Below, in pieces: positions 16,561 to 26,398 of a stretch of DNA of 64,000 nt; position 1 is the stretch's first letter; each line of letters begins with the position of its first letter. A model generated the notes under the pieces. It saw only the letters and a list, made by a program, of their open reading frames with translations, ran no database searches and was not told the origin of the DNA. A program made the translations under genes and the position numbers. The stretch is from JAHQVI01 sp050330195 (GTDB lineage: Bacteria; Pseudomonadota; Alphaproteobacteria; Rhizobiales; Rhodomicrobiaceae): assembly GCA_050330195.1 (NCBI GenBank), contig JBHJOB010000010.1, forward strand, positions 1-64,000, read 5' to 3'.

Positions 16561-17298
16561 ATGACCGGGGTTATCCTCGCCATTATCGGGCTCGCCATGG
16601 GCGGTGTCCTCAAGGGCGCGACCGGCGCGGGCGCTCCGATCATTGCCGTGCCGGTGATGGCCATATATTTCGGCGTACCGCTTGCGGTCACGATCTTTGC
16701 GGTTCCCAATCTTCTCGCGAATTCCTGGCAGGCCTGGACGTACAGGAAGGATCAGTTGCCGCTGCCCTTCATGCTGATGTTTGCCGGGGGCGGGGCTGTG
16801 GGCACGCTCATCGGCACAATGTTGCTGGTCAACCTGCCGGGATCGGTGCTGACGCTCATCGTCGCGTTTGCCGTCTTTATCTACGTCGCCTTTCGGCTGC
16901 TGCGTCCCGGCTGGGTGCTGCGCTACCCGCTCGCCGAGAAGCTGTCGCTTTCAATGGGCGTGCTCGGCGGGACGATGTTTGGCGCATCGGGGCTGTCAGC
17001 CCCCGTCATCCTCAGTTTCCTCAACGCGATGAAGCTGGAGCGCCGGCAGTTCATCGCGACCGTCACCATGTTGTTCACCATGATGGCCGTCGTGCAGATC
17101 CCCACGCTCTTCGCCTACGGCATCATGGATGGACGCAACTTCCTGATCAGCACGACCGCCCTTCTTCCGATCGTTGCGTTCATGCCGGTCGGCGCTTGGC
17201 TTGCCCGGCATATTTCGCGCGATGTGTTCGACAAGCTGGTCCTTGTCCTGTTGACCGTGATCGCCATAAGGCTGGTGGCAAACGCATGGTTTGGATAA
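16561..17298 (+). CDS. TauE/SafE family anion permease
   Basis: The 245-residue protein has eight hydrophobic segments arranged as two repeats of four, beginning GVILAIIGLAMGGVLKGATGAGAPIIAVPVMAIYFG. This glycine-rich start and the internal SMGVLGGTMFGASGLSAPVIL repeat are typical of the TauE/SafE (DUF81) family, which moves sulfite, sulfoacetate or other organic anions. The start at 16561 has no clear Shine-Dalgarno. Substrate is unknown. Confidence 0.85.
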   Translation: MTGVILAIIGLAMGGVLKGATGAGAPIIAVPVMAIYFGVPLAVTIFAVPNLLANSWQAWTYRKDQLPLPFMLMFAGGGAVGTLIGTMLLVNLPGSVLTLIVAFAVFIYVAFRLLRPGWVLRYPLAEKLSLSMGVLGGTMFGASGLSAPVILSFLNAMKLERRQFIATVTMLFTMMAVVQIPTLFAYGIMDGRNFLISTTALLPIVAFMPVGAWLARHISRDVFDKLVLVLLTVIAIRLVANAWFG

Positions 17299-17451
17299 GA
17301 CGCCGTGCCCGGCCCAATAGACCGTCAGGCCCGGCCATCAAACTGCTACCAGAAATCCACAAAAACGCCATTTGCATCCTCTAGTCGTAGGGAGCCCTGC
17401 GCTCGGTTGGCGGTACGCCCCGAGCACCTCCCGCGTTCTTGAGAGGCGGCC

Positions 17452-18504
17452 ATGCGGTACGTGTTTTTCCTTTTGACCCTCGCCCTGCTCGCCGCGCCAG
17501 CGCGCGCGGAAACGTCTGCCGTAACCAACGCCAAGTCCTCCGAAGCCGGCCTGCGCTGGATCAAGGATTACCGCAAGAAGCCCGATCCCAAATCGGTTCC
17601 GGCGCTGTTCAGGGCGCTCAGCGAGCGGAAGGCGTTTCACGAGCCGGAATCCTGCGGCGTCTATGTCGGGTTTCTGGCGGGCGTGATCGGCTCCAATCCG
17701 CGCGACGCGAAGACGCTGATCACCAAGACGTCGCTGCCCTTCGAGAATCAATGGGTGATGATCCGCGCGGTCGCTTATTCCGGCCATCCGCGATGGCGCG
17801 AACTGATGCTCGACCTCTTGATCGACATGCCCGACCGCCGCCTGCTCATCGAGCAATACCTCTCCGACAGCCTGCCCGTGCTCGACGACATTCCGCTGGA
17901 GCCGAAGCGGGCAACGCCGATGGAGAAATTCAGGCGCATCTTCAAGCGCGAAACCTATCTGAGAAAGAAGGAAGAAAAGACCGCGCCGGTCACATTCATG
18001 TCTCATCCTGAACTGATCGACACCCATTGGGGCGTCTACTTCGCCACCGGCAAGGATAAACCGATCGAGCGGATCGTCACACTGCTTCCCTGGTCACTCG
18101 AACGCGACAACGTCGACAAGCTGACCGTTGGCGGCATGGCAAAGTTCACGCTCGCCACCAATGCCGCACGGGACGTGAAGCTGCTGCGGATGTTGAAGCG
18201 CCTGTCCAGGCGGCAACCGGAGGAGGTGCGTCCGATTCTTCAGGAGGTCGCCGACGCCGCGGAGACAGCCGATACCGGCCGCATTCGCAAGGAAGCTGTG
18301 GCGATGGTGCAGGAACTGCGCACGCAGGGACCGGGCTCGAAGCGCGAGCTTGCCTGGTGGGGGCAGGTCGGACAGACGGCGCTTTCGCTGGGCTGCATCG
18401 GCGCAGCGGTTACGGGACAGGTAGAGTTCGGTGTGCCATGCGTGGTCGGCGGCGCGCTGTCGAGCGCTGCGCTGAAGTATCTGGCCTCACCTGATCCGGG
18501 GTAA
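17452..18504 (+). CDS. Hypothetical secreted protein, alpha-helical
   Basis: The family is not recognised. The 350-residue protein has a signal peptide (MRYVFFLLTLALLAAPARA) and a helix-rich body. The body contains SVPALFRALSERKAFH, a single internal Cys in ESCGVYVGFLAGVIGSN, and RATPMEKFRRIFKRETYLRKKEE. It looks like a HEAT/TPR-type helical solenoid but no repeat can be proved by eye. A glycine-rich hydrophobic C-terminal part (ALSLGCIGAAVTGQVEFGVP) may associate with the membrane. GAGG lies six bases before the ATG. It is a lone gene facing the sugar operon end. Confidence 0.65.
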   Translation: MRYVFFLLTLALLAAPARAETSAVTNAKSSEAGLRWIKDYRKKPDPKSVPALFRALSERKAFHEPESCGVYVGFLAGVIGSNPRDAKTLITKTSLPFENQWVMIRAVAYSGHPRWRELMLDLLIDMPDRRLLIEQYLSDSLPVLDDIPLEPKRATPMEKFRRIFKRETYLRKKEEKTAPVTFMSHPELIDTHWGVYFATGKDKPIERIVTLLPWSLERDNVDKLTVGGMAKFTLATNAARDVKLLRMLKRLSRRQPEEVRPILQEVADAAETADTGRIRKEAVAMVQELRTQGPGSKRELAWWGQVGQTALSLGCIGAAVTGQVEFGVPCVVGGALSSAALKYLASPDPG

Positions 18505-18642
18505 AGGGCCGTTCCAGACCGGCGCCGAGCACACCCTCGGCGTGGGACCGGCTCTTTCGGCTTGCCCATCTCATCCAGTCGGCTTTCGCTTGAGCGATTG
18601 AACTGGCGGGAGCGGAGTTCCCCGGCTCCCGCCGCTCGACGT

Positions 18643-19791
18643 TCAGTTGTCCCCGGAGGTGGCGAAAACCTCTTCACCGCCGCCGAGCGGAACGGGGGCG
18701 GGGCGGTCGCAGGTGCTCTCCAGCCGGGTGCGGCGGCCGTCAACGGCGCTTTTCTCCAGCGCCTCCATGACCTCCAGCACATGAAGAGCCAACTCGCCGC
18801 TCGCGCGGTGCGGCCTGCCTTGGGCGATGGCTGCAGCCATGTCGAACACGCCAGCCATCCGATAATCCGCAACCTCGCGTTCATCGCCGAGCTTGCGGTT
18901 GGGCGTTCCGAAAGGCCGGCCCTCCAGCGATGCTTCCTGCCACTCGCCGCTCCGTTCGGAATATCTGACCGCGCCGTCGAAGAAGTTCGGATCCGGATTC
19001 AGGATGCTGCCCTCGGTTCCGTAGAGCTCGATCGGCTGCCGGGTGTGCTTCCAGACGTCCCAGGAGGCGGTGAAGGAAACATTTGCGCCATTGGCAAAGG
19101 CCAGGATGCCGTTCACCGTCGTCGGCACCTCGACCTTGATTTCCTTTCCGCTATGCGGCTTGCTCGTGATCGTGCGCACCGTCCGGCCCATCGACGCGTA
19201 TGCCGTCACGCTCTCGACCGGCCCCAGGCAATTGACGAGCTGCGTGATCGGATAGCACCCGATATCGAGCACGGGACCGCCGCCTCTGGCGAAGAAGAAA
19301 TAGGGGTTGGGGTGCCACATCTCCATGCCCGGCGTGGCGAAAGTGGCCGCGCCGCCGACGACCGTCCCGATGCGGCCTTTATCGATCAGGGCACGGACGA
19401 GCTGATGCGACGCGCCGAGGAAAGTGTCCGGCGCAGACCCTATCCGCAGACCGGCCGCAGCCGCGGCTTCGGCGATCTCCCTTGCTTCGGCCAGCGTGGC
19501 GGCAAAAGGCTTTTCCGAATAGAAGTGCTTTCCCGCCGCGATCGCGCGTCGGCCGATCTCGGCATGGATCAGAGGTGGCGTGAGATTGACGATGATGGCG
19601 ATCTCGGGATCGTTCATCATCTCGTCGAGCGTCAATGACGCGCAGCCATGGGCGGTGGCCTTGGTTTCAGCCAGCGTCATGTCGATGTCCGTCACGGCCT
19701 TCACCGAGACGATCCGCGAGCTTGCGCCGCCGGTCAGATAGGCGTCGCTGATATTGCCGCAGCCGACGATGCCGAGTTTCACAGTCTGCAT
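18643..19791 (-). CDS. Gfo/Idh/MocA family sugar dehydrogenase
   Basis: This 382-residue NAD(P)-dependent oxidoreductase has an N-terminal Rossmann fold (VKLGIVGCGNISDAYLTGG) and the catalytic EKPFAATLAEAREIAEAA segment whose Lys is conserved in the family. It is last in the sugar operon. Such enzymes oxidise or reduce sugars, inositols or keto-sugars. The frame is open further upstream, but ATG 19791 has GAGGGCG before it and starts exactly at the Rossmann fold. With the preceding isomerase it suggests that the imported sugar is first oxidised, for example at C3, but the substrate is unknown. Confidence 0.9.
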   Translation of the reverse strand: MQTVKLGIVGCGNISDAYLTGGASSRIVSVKAVTDIDMTLAETKATAHGCASLTLDEMMNDPEIAIIVNLTPPLIHAEIGRRAIAAGKHFYSEKPFAATLAEAREIAEAAAAAGLRIGSAPDTFLGASHQLVRALIDKGRIGTVVGGAATFATPGMEMWHPNPYFFFARGGGPVLDIGCYPITQLVNCLGPVESVTAYASMGRTVRTITSKPHSGKEIKVEVPTTVNGILAFANGANVSFTASWDVWKHTRQPIELYGTEGSILNPDPNFFDGAVRYSERSGEWQEASLEGRPFGTPNRKLGDEREVADYRMAGVFDMAAAIAQGRPHRASGELALHVLEVMEALEKSAVDGRRTRLESTCDRPAPVPLGGGEEVFATSGDN

Positions 19792-19801
19792 GATGACGCC
19801 C

Positions 19802-20569
19802 TCAAGAAAGTTTCTGCAAAAGATAGTTCCGGCTCGCCTCGGCAAAGGCGATCGGGTTTTTCGGGTTGTCGTGTTCGAGCACCATCCATCTTGCCCCCAT
19901 GGCGCGGCCCTCGCTCCACAGATGCGGCCAGTCGAGCGTGCCAGCGCCGATGTCGGCCCAGCCGTCTTCTTCCGCATTCGTGCCCTCCGGCGCGAGATCC
20001 TTGACGTGCAGCGCCGTCAAACGGTCCTGTAGCGGCCTGATGGTTTCCAGCGCATCCGCGCCGCCCCGCACGATCCATGCGAGATCCGCCTCGAATGTGA
20101 GGGGCGAACCCTCCGCGCCGGCGAAGAGATGCGCAAGCGGCGTGGTTCCGTCCGCGAAGAGCGTCAGTTCCCAATCGTGGTTGTGGTAGCCAAGCGCAAC
20201 GCCGTGCGATTTCATCTTCGACGCCATCTGCCCGAGTTCCTCGCCCACCTGCCGCCAGCAATCGGCGGGCATGAAACGCTCCGCATCGGGAAGAGCGGGC
20301 ATGTAAAGCTCCTCGATCCCGATGACATGAGCCTGGCCCGCAACCCAGTCCAGACGCTCCCGCAGCATCGCCATGTTGACATGGCCGGTCGGGGCGCTGA
20401 TCCCGAATTCGTCGAGCTTGGTTCGAGTCTCCTTCGCGTCTTCAAGATGAGCGCCGGTGATTTCGACGCGGCGGAAGCCGATCCCGGCCAATGCTTCAAG
20501 CTGGGTTTCGAGACTGCCATAGTGGCGCAGCGTATAGAGCTGGATTGAAAGCTCGTCCGCAATGTTCAT
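19802..20569 (-). CDS. Xylose isomerase-like TIM-barrel sugar isomerase/epimerase
   Basis: The 255-residue protein belongs to the AP-endonuclease 2 / xylose isomerase-like TIM-barrel family. Landmarks are the opening SIQLYTLRHYG, the motif LGYHNHDWEL with a metal-ligand His, TFEADLAWIVRGG and the final LHVKDLAPEG. These proteins isomerise, epimerise or dehydrate sugars and their keto-derivatives and need a divalent metal. It lies between the ATPase gene and the dehydrogenase gene, 10 bases before the latter, so it probably acts on the same substrate. The reaction cannot be specified. Confidence 0.85.
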   Translation of the reverse strand: MNIADELSIQLYTLRHYGSLETQLEALAGIGFRRVEITGAHLEDAKETRTKLDEFGISAPTGHVNMAMLRERLDWVAGQAHVIGIEELYMPALPDAERFMPADCWRQVGEELGQMASKMKSHGVALGYHNHDWELTLFADGTTPLAHLFAGAEGSPLTFEADLAWIVRGGADALETIRPLQDRLTALHVKDLAPEGTNAEEDGWADIGAGTLDWPHLWSEGRAMGARWMVLEHDNPKNPIAFAEASRNYLLQKLS

Positions 20570-20604
20570 GTGTCATGCCTCTCATGAGTGAAGGTTGGGG
20601 AGTT

Positions 20605-21684
20605 TCAAAGGCGCTCGCCGGTTTCAGCGTCGAACAGGGATATGCGTTCGGCGTCCGGCGTCAGGGAAAGCTGCGAGCCGACGGGGGGAAAGTAATCGCC
20701 CGGCAGACGGAGCTGAAGCGATACGGCGCCGTCGGAGCACCAGACCAGATTGTCCGCGCCGTGCATTTCGACCAGCTCGGACCGGAAGCCGCTCCAGAGC
20801 CCCGTGCTGTTGACGGCGATGTGCTCCGGGCGCACGCCGAGCACGGCGGGTTGGTCGATGGGCGCATCGCTGGCGAAGGGGTAGCCGCCGAGCGGAAGTT
20901 GCAGCTTTCCGGCGGTGAATGCGAGGCCGTCCGCCAACCGTTCGATGCGCCCCTCGATGAAATTCATCCGTGGACTGCCGACGAACCCGGCCACGAATTG
21001 ATTGGCCGGCTGCAGATAGATTTCGGACGGCGTTCCGAGTTGCTGGATCTTGCGGTCCTTCATGACCGCGATGCGGTCAGCCAGCGTCATCGCCTCGATC
21101 TGGTCATGGGTGACGTAGATGATGGTCGCCTTGTCCATCGCGCGGTGCAGCTTCTTGATCTCGACGCGCAATTCGTTGCGCAGCTGTGCATCGAGATTCG
21201 AAAGCGGCTCGTCGAAGAGAAACACGTCTGCGTCGCGCACGAGCGCCCGGCCGATGGCGACACGCTGGCGTTGCCCGCCCGAAAGCTGCTCCGGGCGACG
21301 GTCGAGAAGCGGGGTGATCTGAAGCATCTCTGCGGCCCGGCGAACCCGCCTTTCGATCTCGTCCTTCGGCGTCCTGTTCATCCTGAGTCCGAAGGACATA
21401 TTCTGCCGGACATTCATGCGGGGATAAAGCGCGTAGGACTGGAACACCATTGCGATGCCGCGATCCTTGGGTTCCTCCCAGGTCACGTTCTCGTCGTTAA
21501 TCCAGATCTGTCCGTCCTCGACGTCAATGAGGCCAGCGACCGCGTTGAGAAGCGTCGATTTTCCGCATCCGGAGGGCCCCAGAAGAACAAGGAACTCGCC
21601 CTCCCGGACATCGAGAGAGATATCGCCGAGGACGCGAAGTCCGCCGAAGGCGATGGAAACATTGCGAATGGAAACTGAGGACAT
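20605..21684 (-). CDS. Sugar ABC importer ATPase, MalK/UgpC type
   Basis: The 359-residue ATPase has Walker A LGPSGCGKST, the signature LSGGQRQRVAIGRALVRDADVFLFDEPLSNLD and an H loop in YVTHDQIEAMTLADRI. The C-terminal regulatory domain (SQLSLTPDAERISLFDAETGERL, with the family ending NxF/SLFDxETG) is that of MalK/UgpC-type carbohydrate ATPases. It energises the two permeases encoded just upstream in the operon, from which it is separated by 4 bases. It may serve other sugar importers too, as known for this group. Confidence 0.94.
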   Translation of the reverse strand: MSSVSIRNVSIAFGGLRVLGDISLDVREGEFLVLLGPSGCGKSTLLNAVAGLIDVEDGQIWINDENVTWEEPKDRGIAMVFQSYALYPRMNVRQNMSFGLRMNRTPKDEIERRVRRAAEMLQITPLLDRRPEQLSGGQRQRVAIGRALVRDADVFLFDEPLSNLDAQLRNELRVEIKKLHRAMDKATIIYVTHDQIEAMTLADRIAVMKDRKIQQLGTPSEIYLQPANQFVAGFVGSPRMNFIEGRIERLADGLAFTAGKLQLPLGGYPFASDAPIDQPAVLGVRPEHIAVNSTGLWSGFRSELVEMHGADNLVWCSDGAVSLQLRLPGDYFPPVGSQLSLTPDAERISLFDAETGERL

Positions 21685-21688
21685 AGGG

Positions 21689-22573
21689 TCAACCTTTGAC
21701 GCCGCCGGCGGTTATGCCCCGGACGAACCAGCGGCCCGAGATGAAATAGACGACGAGTGGTACGAGTGCGGTGAGGATGGTTGCGGCCATATCGACGTTG
21801 TAGGCGCGCTCACCCTGCGTCGAAATCACGACATTGTTCAGTTGCACCGTCATGGGAAGATTTTCACGCCCGGCGAAGGTCAGGCCAAGGATGAAATCGT
21901 TCCAGATGCCGGTCACCTGGAGGATCGCGGCGACGATCAGGATCGGCGTCGACATGGGGATCATGATCATGAAGAAGATCGACCAGAACCCGCCGCCGTC
22001 GACACGCGCCGCCTTGAACAGCTCGACCGGAATGCTGGCATAGAAATTCCGGAAGAGCAGCGTCATCAGCGGCAGGCCGAAGATCGTGTGGACGATGACG
22101 ATGCACAAAAGCGAATTGTAGATGCCGGCAAAGGCGAACAGGCGAACGAGCGGGTAGAGGAAAACCTGATAGGGGATGAACGCCCCGATCAGCAGGATGG
22201 CGAAAATCGCATTCGCGCCCCTGACGCGCCAGAAACTCAGCGCATAACCCGTCATCGCGCCGATCAGGATCGACAGAAACACCGACGGCAGAAGAATCTG
22301 CACCGAGTTCCAGAACCCCACCTGAATGCCCTCGCATTCCAGCCCGGTGCAGGCCGACGACCAGGCTTTGATCCACGGCTCATAAGTCGCCGCGTCCGGG
22401 AAAGCCATGATATTGCCGAGCCGGATCTCGTCCATCGGCTTCAGCGATGTCATCAGCATGATCCAGAAAGGCAGAAGGAAGAACAGCGCCGATATGCCGA
22501 GGAAGGCGTAGATGCCGACCCTGCCAACGGTAACACGATGCGGACGCGGTCCGTGCGGTTGGAACTCGTTCAT
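21689..22573 (-). CDS. Sugar ABC importer permease, MalG type
   Basis: The 294-residue protein has six hydrophobic segments and the EAA loop (ELFKAARVDGGGFWSIFFMIMIPMSTPIL) near residue 190. It is the second permease of the importer. The start ATG at 22571-22573 overlaps the end of the first permease gene by four bases, so the two are translationally coupled. The open frame continues upstream only as an overlap with that gene. It has the ending GRWFVRGITAGGVKG, typical of the MalG group. Confidence 0.93.
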   Translation of the reverse strand: MNEFQPHGPRPHRVTVGRVGIYAFLGISALFFLLPFWIMLMTSLKPMDEIRLGNIMAFPDAATYEPWIKAWSSACTGLECEGIQVGFWNSVQILLPSVFLSILIGAMTGYALSFWRVRGANAIFAILLIGAFIPYQVFLYPLVRLFAFAGIYNSLLCIVIVHTIFGLPLMTLLFRNFYASIPVELFKAARVDGGGFWSIFFMIMIPMSTPILIVAAILQVTGIWNDFILGLTFAGRENLPMTVQLNNVVISTQGERAYNVDMAATILTALVPLVVYFISGRWFVRGITAGGVKG

Positions 22574-23481
22574 CCGCGCCCCCTGGCCGTCCGTATGCCC
22601 CGTACATAGATCCAGGGTGCGAGCAGGGCCGCGACGGTTATCAGCATCATGGTGGCCGCCGCCGTCGCCAGACCGACATTGTTGCGCTCGAACAGATGGT
22701 CCATCACGAATTTGGCGGGCACATCCGACGCAATTCCGGGGCCGCCCCGCGTCATGGCCACGACGAGATCGTAGATCTTGATCACGCCAATGGAGAGCAC
22801 GACGACCGAGGTCACGATCATCGGGCCAAGCAGCGGCAGCACGATCGAGATGTAGTAGCGCCAGGCCGGCACGCCATCGATGCGCGCCGCCTTCCAGAGG
22901 CTCTCGTCGATGCCCCGCAGTCCGGCGAGCAGGATGCACATGACCAGTCCCGAGCCCTGCCAGACGATCGCGATCACGATGGTGTAGATGACCATTTCCT
23001 GATTGATGAGCCAGTTGAAGGTGAAAGTCTCAAAGCCGAGATCGCGAACCAGCTTTTCAAGGCCAAGCGTCGGATTGAAGAACCACTGCCAGGCAAGGCC
23101 CGTGACGACGAAGGACATCGAGTAGGGATAGAGGAAGATCGTCCGGAAGATGGCTTCGCCGCGAACGCGCTGGTCGATGAACACCGCCAACAGAAAGCCG
23201 AAGATCAGACAGCCGCCTATCGTGAACGCTCCGAGAATGAATGTGTTCGTGACCGAGACGAGGAAGCGGTCATTTCCGAAAAGCCGCTCATATTGCGCAA
23301 GGCCCGCCCATTCCATCACGGGCAGCATTCTCGATGGCGTGAAGGAAAGAGCAACCGTCCAGATCATGCAGCCCAGATAGGCGATGACCACGATGAGAAA
23401 GGCCGGTATGAGCGCAATGGTCGCCGCGCTGCTCTGGCGTCGCCGCCTGAGTGACGGGGCGCTTGTTGTAACCGCTGACAT
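22570..23481 (-). CDS. Sugar ABC importer permease, MalF type
   Basis: The 303-residue protein has six hydrophobic segments starting with IALIPAFLIVVIAYLGCMIW, and an EAA loop (SLWKAARIDGVPAWRYYISIVLPLLGPMI) near residue 205. It forms the channel with the MalG-type partner. It follows the binding-protein gene by 194 bases containing a hairpin, which probably lowers its expression relative to the binding protein. Confidence 0.93.
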   Translation of the reverse strand: MSAVTTSAPSLRRRRQSSAATIALIPAFLIVVIAYLGCMIWTVALSFTPSRMLPVMEWAGLAQYERLFGNDRFLVSVTNTFILGAFTIGGCLIFGFLLAVFIDQRVRGEAIFRTIFLYPYSMSFVVTGLAWQWFFNPTLGLEKLVRDLGFETFTFNWLINQEMVIYTIVIAIVWQGSGLVMCILLAGLRGIDESLWKAARIDGVPAWRYYISIVLPLLGPMIVTSVVVLSIGVIKIYDLVVAMTRGGPGIASDVPAKFVMDHLFERNNVGLATAAATMMLITVAALLAPWIYVRGIRTARGRG

Positions 23482-23646
23482 CAGGGGAGTGTCTCCGTAA
23501 GAAAGCCCGGTCGCCTTTATGGGGCGGACCGGGCGAAGCCGGCCTGATGGATCGAAAGTGACATTTCAAGTCCCGCCGCCATTCCGGGTGGATGAAGGTC
23601 AGGTTGCTCAAATGCCGCGATAAATTCGATCCATCAGCAAAGCTCC

Positions 23647-23677
23647 AGTGGTTCGAAACTTTTCGATTTGAACCACT
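23647..23677 (-). terminator. Hairpin at the end of the sugar-binding protein gene
   Basis: Arms AGTGGTTC and GAACCACT enclose about 15 bases, which can extend by a further A-T stretch with one bulge. It overlaps the stop codon of the binding-protein gene. No T tract follows, so it is more likely a message-stabilising or partial-terminator element between binding protein and permease than a full stop. Confidence 0.45.
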
Positions 23678-24908
23678 AGTTGGCCGACTTCAGGGCGGAG
23701 ACGACTTTCGCGACGAAGTCATCGACCGACATCGACTTGGTGCTCCAGAACTGCGTGATCACGTCACGCACAGCGCCGACGCGGTCGGGGGATGCGATGT
23801 AACCGCCGGCCGGAATCTGCTGTTCGGGATCCTTGAGTGCGGCCATGCCAGCCTGGGCGCACTTGTCCATCGATGAAACGTCGAGATCCAGCCGCGCCGG
23901 CACCGACCCTTTCTTGTTATTGAAGGCAATTTGCGCTTCGGGAGAGAGCATCAGCTCGGCGAGCTTCTTCTGGGCTTCCTGCTCCTCGGCGGAACTCACC
24001 TTCGGGAAAACGAAGACGTCGCCGCCCATGACATAGCCGCCGGGCATGACGACACAGCCATAGTCCTCGCCGGGTTTCATGCCGGCGTTGACGAATTCGC
24101 CTTTCGCCCAGTCGCCCATATGCTGCATGGCGGCCTTGCCGGTGATGACGAGGCCGGTCGTGTCGTTCCAGTTGCGCCCCGCGCTGCCTTCATCGGCAAG
24201 TTCGCTCAGCGCCCTGAAGGTTTCGGCCGCCTTGCGGAATCCGGCGTCTTGCGCGGCCTCGACGTCAGCATCGCCATAGACCTTCTGGAAGACGTCCTTT
24301 CCGGCCTGCGCAATCAGCACAGCGTCGAACAGGATCTGATCCTGCCAGTCCTGCGCGCCATGTGCGAACGGGATGACGCCCGCTTCCTTCAACTTCGGCG
24401 CAATCCGGATGATGTCGTCGAAGCTCTCCGGCGGCTCGACGCCCGCATTCTCGAGGACGTCGATATTGTACCAGAGCCAGTTCTGGCCGTGAATGTTGAT
24501 CGGGGCGGCATAGAATTTGCCGTCATGGGTCGTGGCGTCGACGATGGCCTGGGGCACGACCTCGCGCCACTTGTTTTCCTGCGCCACCTCGTCGAGATCG
24601 CGAAGGAAGCCGTTGCTGACAATTTCCTCGAACTGTTTGCCCGTATTGAACTGCATGACGGTTGGCGGATTGCCGCCGACGATACGGTTGATGCCTGCGG
24701 AGCGCGCGGCTTCACCGCCCGCGATCGCAGTATCGATCCAGTTACCGCCGGCGGCCTTGAAGCGGTCGGCGATCTCGGCGATCGCCGCCGACTCCCCCCC
24801 CGACGTCCACCAATGCAGAACTTCGGCTTTCATCTCGGCGGCCTGCGTGGCGCCGGGCATGATGGCTGCGAACGCCGCAGCCGCGATTACGCTGGATATG
24901 CGCTTCAT
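23676..24908 (-). CDS. Periplasmic sugar-binding protein of ABC importer
   Basis: The 410-residue protein has a Sec signal peptide (MKRISSVIAAAAFAAIMPGATQAAE) and belongs to the MalE-like extracellular sugar-binding family (family 1). Landmarks are VLHWWTSGGESAAI at the mature start, PPTVMQFNTGKQFEEIVSNG, GKFYAAPINIHGQNWLWYN and AAMQHMGDWAKGEF. The aromatic-rich stretch (GQNWLWYN) suits sugar stacking. It lies 56 bases after the porin gene, with GGGAGG before its ATG. It should deliver the sugar that enters through the porin. Ligand identity is unknown. Confidence 0.93.
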   Translation of the reverse strand: MKRISSVIAAAAFAAIMPGATQAAEMKAEVLHWWTSGGESAAIAEIADRFKAAGGNWIDTAIAGGEAARSAGINRIVGGNPPTVMQFNTGKQFEEIVSNGFLRDLDEVAQENKWREVVPQAIVDATTHDGKFYAAPINIHGQNWLWYNIDVLENAGVEPPESFDDIIRIAPKLKEAGVIPFAHGAQDWQDQILFDAVLIAQAGKDVFQKVYGDADVEAAQDAGFRKAAETFRALSELADEGSAGRNWNDTTGLVITGKAAMQHMGDWAKGEFVNAGMKPGEDYGCVVMPGGYVMGGDVFVFPKVSSAEEQEAQKKLAELMLSPEAQIAFNNKKGSVPARLDLDVSSMDKCAQAGMAALKDPEQQIPAGGYIASPDRVGAVRDVITQFWSTKSMSVDDFVAKVVSALKSAN

Positions 24909-24964
24909 GTGTATTTCCTCCCTGTTACGCGCTTATGTGACTTGTTGAGTTTGTTTGCGGGCTC

Positions 24965-26398
24965 CTACCACCAATGCTCCACCTGAACGCCGAAGATGAA
25001 GCCGTCCGTGTCGTCCACGAATTCGGAGTTCGTGGCCACCTTGCCTTCAAGGTCGTCGGACCAGTTGGCATAGGTGCCGAAGATGCGGAAAACCGGGCGC
25101 TCGAAATAGCCGGGCTTTTCCTGGAACTGAAGGGCGAGAGTATTCTTCCAGACGAACCCGCTGGCATCGATGCGGTTATTGTCGATGTAGTCGAGGCCGG
25201 TCTCGTAGGCGATGTTGATATGGTCCGTCAGATAGAACATTGGACGGACGCCGGTGGAGAGCCACAGAATGTTGTCGCCTTGCAGCTCGACAGGATCGGG
25301 AGCGCCGAAATCCTCGTAACGGGCGACCGTCGCCCATTGCAGCGACCAGCGCGGAGCCAGTTCGACGAAATAGTCGTTATTGGCTTCGATTGACCAGGCT
25401 TTTGAGAGATCGTAGCCCTGCAACTCGGTGGGCGCGCGCGAATTGAAGTCGTTCTGCACCAGCGCGGCGCCCTGGCGGAACATGAAGCCGGTCTTGTTGC
25501 GGCCGCCGCCCCACAGGTTCGTCAACTCGTGATAGCCGCCGAGGCCGAAGCCATATTCGTCCTCGACGAAGCCGATACCGGCCGGTGCGTCATATTCCGG
25601 GCGATATCCGAGCTGACCGACAATCGTCAGCTTGCTGTCAGGGCCGAAAGAATAGCCGCGCAAACGGAAATCCAGCATGTAGCTGTTGATGTTGTCGCCT
25701 GTAAAGGGTTCGGCCGATTCGTCATAGGCGTAGAAGGCCGCAACGTCGATTGTCTTGTTGTCCCACAGCTTGATGCCCTCGATACCGCCGCCATAATCAG
25801 ACCCCTGCGCAACGTTCAGCCAGAAATGGTCGATCATGTGGATGTCCTGCCGGTCGTAGAAGCGGCGGCCGAACCAGATATGGGTGCCGTCGGCGATGAA
25901 GTTGCCGAGGCGTATGAAGGCTTCCTTGGTGTGGTCGTTGTCGAATTCGAGAAATAGCTCGTCGATCTCCCTGATGTTCAGGAATTCCTCCCAGCGGCCC
26001 TGAATCTGAATGAAGCGGGAGCCGGTCTCCACGGACTTGTCCGCGGGCACGCCATCAAGATAATAGCGGTAGTCCAATACGATCTCGCCGCCCTGGACTT
26101 CTTCATTGCCAAGACGATATTTGGCAAGCGCGCCGGGCGCCTGAAACGAGGGCATTGGCTCGCCGTCGGTCGTCCAGCCATAGCCGTACCGATAGTAACC
26201 GTGGAAATTCAGCGTATGATTTCCGTATCTGAGTTCGTTCCATTTGGGTTGCAGCAATCTCGGCTCGTCGTCGACATACATGCCGTCAGGCTGTTCGCCC
26301 AGATCTGCGGCGTTCGCAACGTGCGAAAATGGCGCAATGGCTATCGCCGAGCCCAGCGCCAGAGCGTAGAGATAAGCATATCTATGCTTGTCTTGCAT
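24965..26398 (-). CDS. LamB-type carbohydrate porin (maltoporin family)
   Basis: The 477-residue protein has a signal peptide ending near SHVANAAD and an outer-membrane barrel. The pattern FHGYYRYGYGWT, then FQAPGALAKYRLGNE, then WFGRRFYDRQDIHMIDHFWLNVAQ matches the conserved early strands of maltoporin (in E. coli LamB: GYARSGIGWT, KYRLGNE, AGKRFYQRHDVHMID). The last residues end VQVEHWW, an aromatic C-terminus as in LamB (MEIWW) needed for assembly. ATG 26398 is preferred to a TTG upstream because GGGAGG is eight bases away. It is first in the operon, so sugar enters the periplasm here. Confidence 0.9.
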   Translation of the reverse strand: MQDKHRYAYLYALALGSAIAIAPFSHVANAADLGEQPDGMYVDDEPRLLQPKWNELRYGNHTLNFHGYYRYGYGWTTDGEPMPSFQAPGALAKYRLGNEEVQGGEIVLDYRYYLDGVPADKSVETGSRFIQIQGRWEEFLNIREIDELFLEFDNDHTKEAFIRLGNFIADGTHIWFGRRFYDRQDIHMIDHFWLNVAQGSDYGGGIEGIKLWDNKTIDVAAFYAYDESAEPFTGDNINSYMLDFRLRGYSFGPDSKLTIVGQLGYRPEYDAPAGIGFVEDEYGFGLGGYHELTNLWGGGRNKTGFMFRQGAALVQNDFNSRAPTELQGYDLSKAWSIEANNDYFVELAPRWSLQWATVARYEDFGAPDPVELQGDNILWLSTGVRPMFYLTDHINIAYETGLDYIDNNRIDASGFVWKNTLALQFQEKPGYFERPVFRIFGTYANWSDDLEGKVATNSEFVDDTDGFIFGVQVEHWW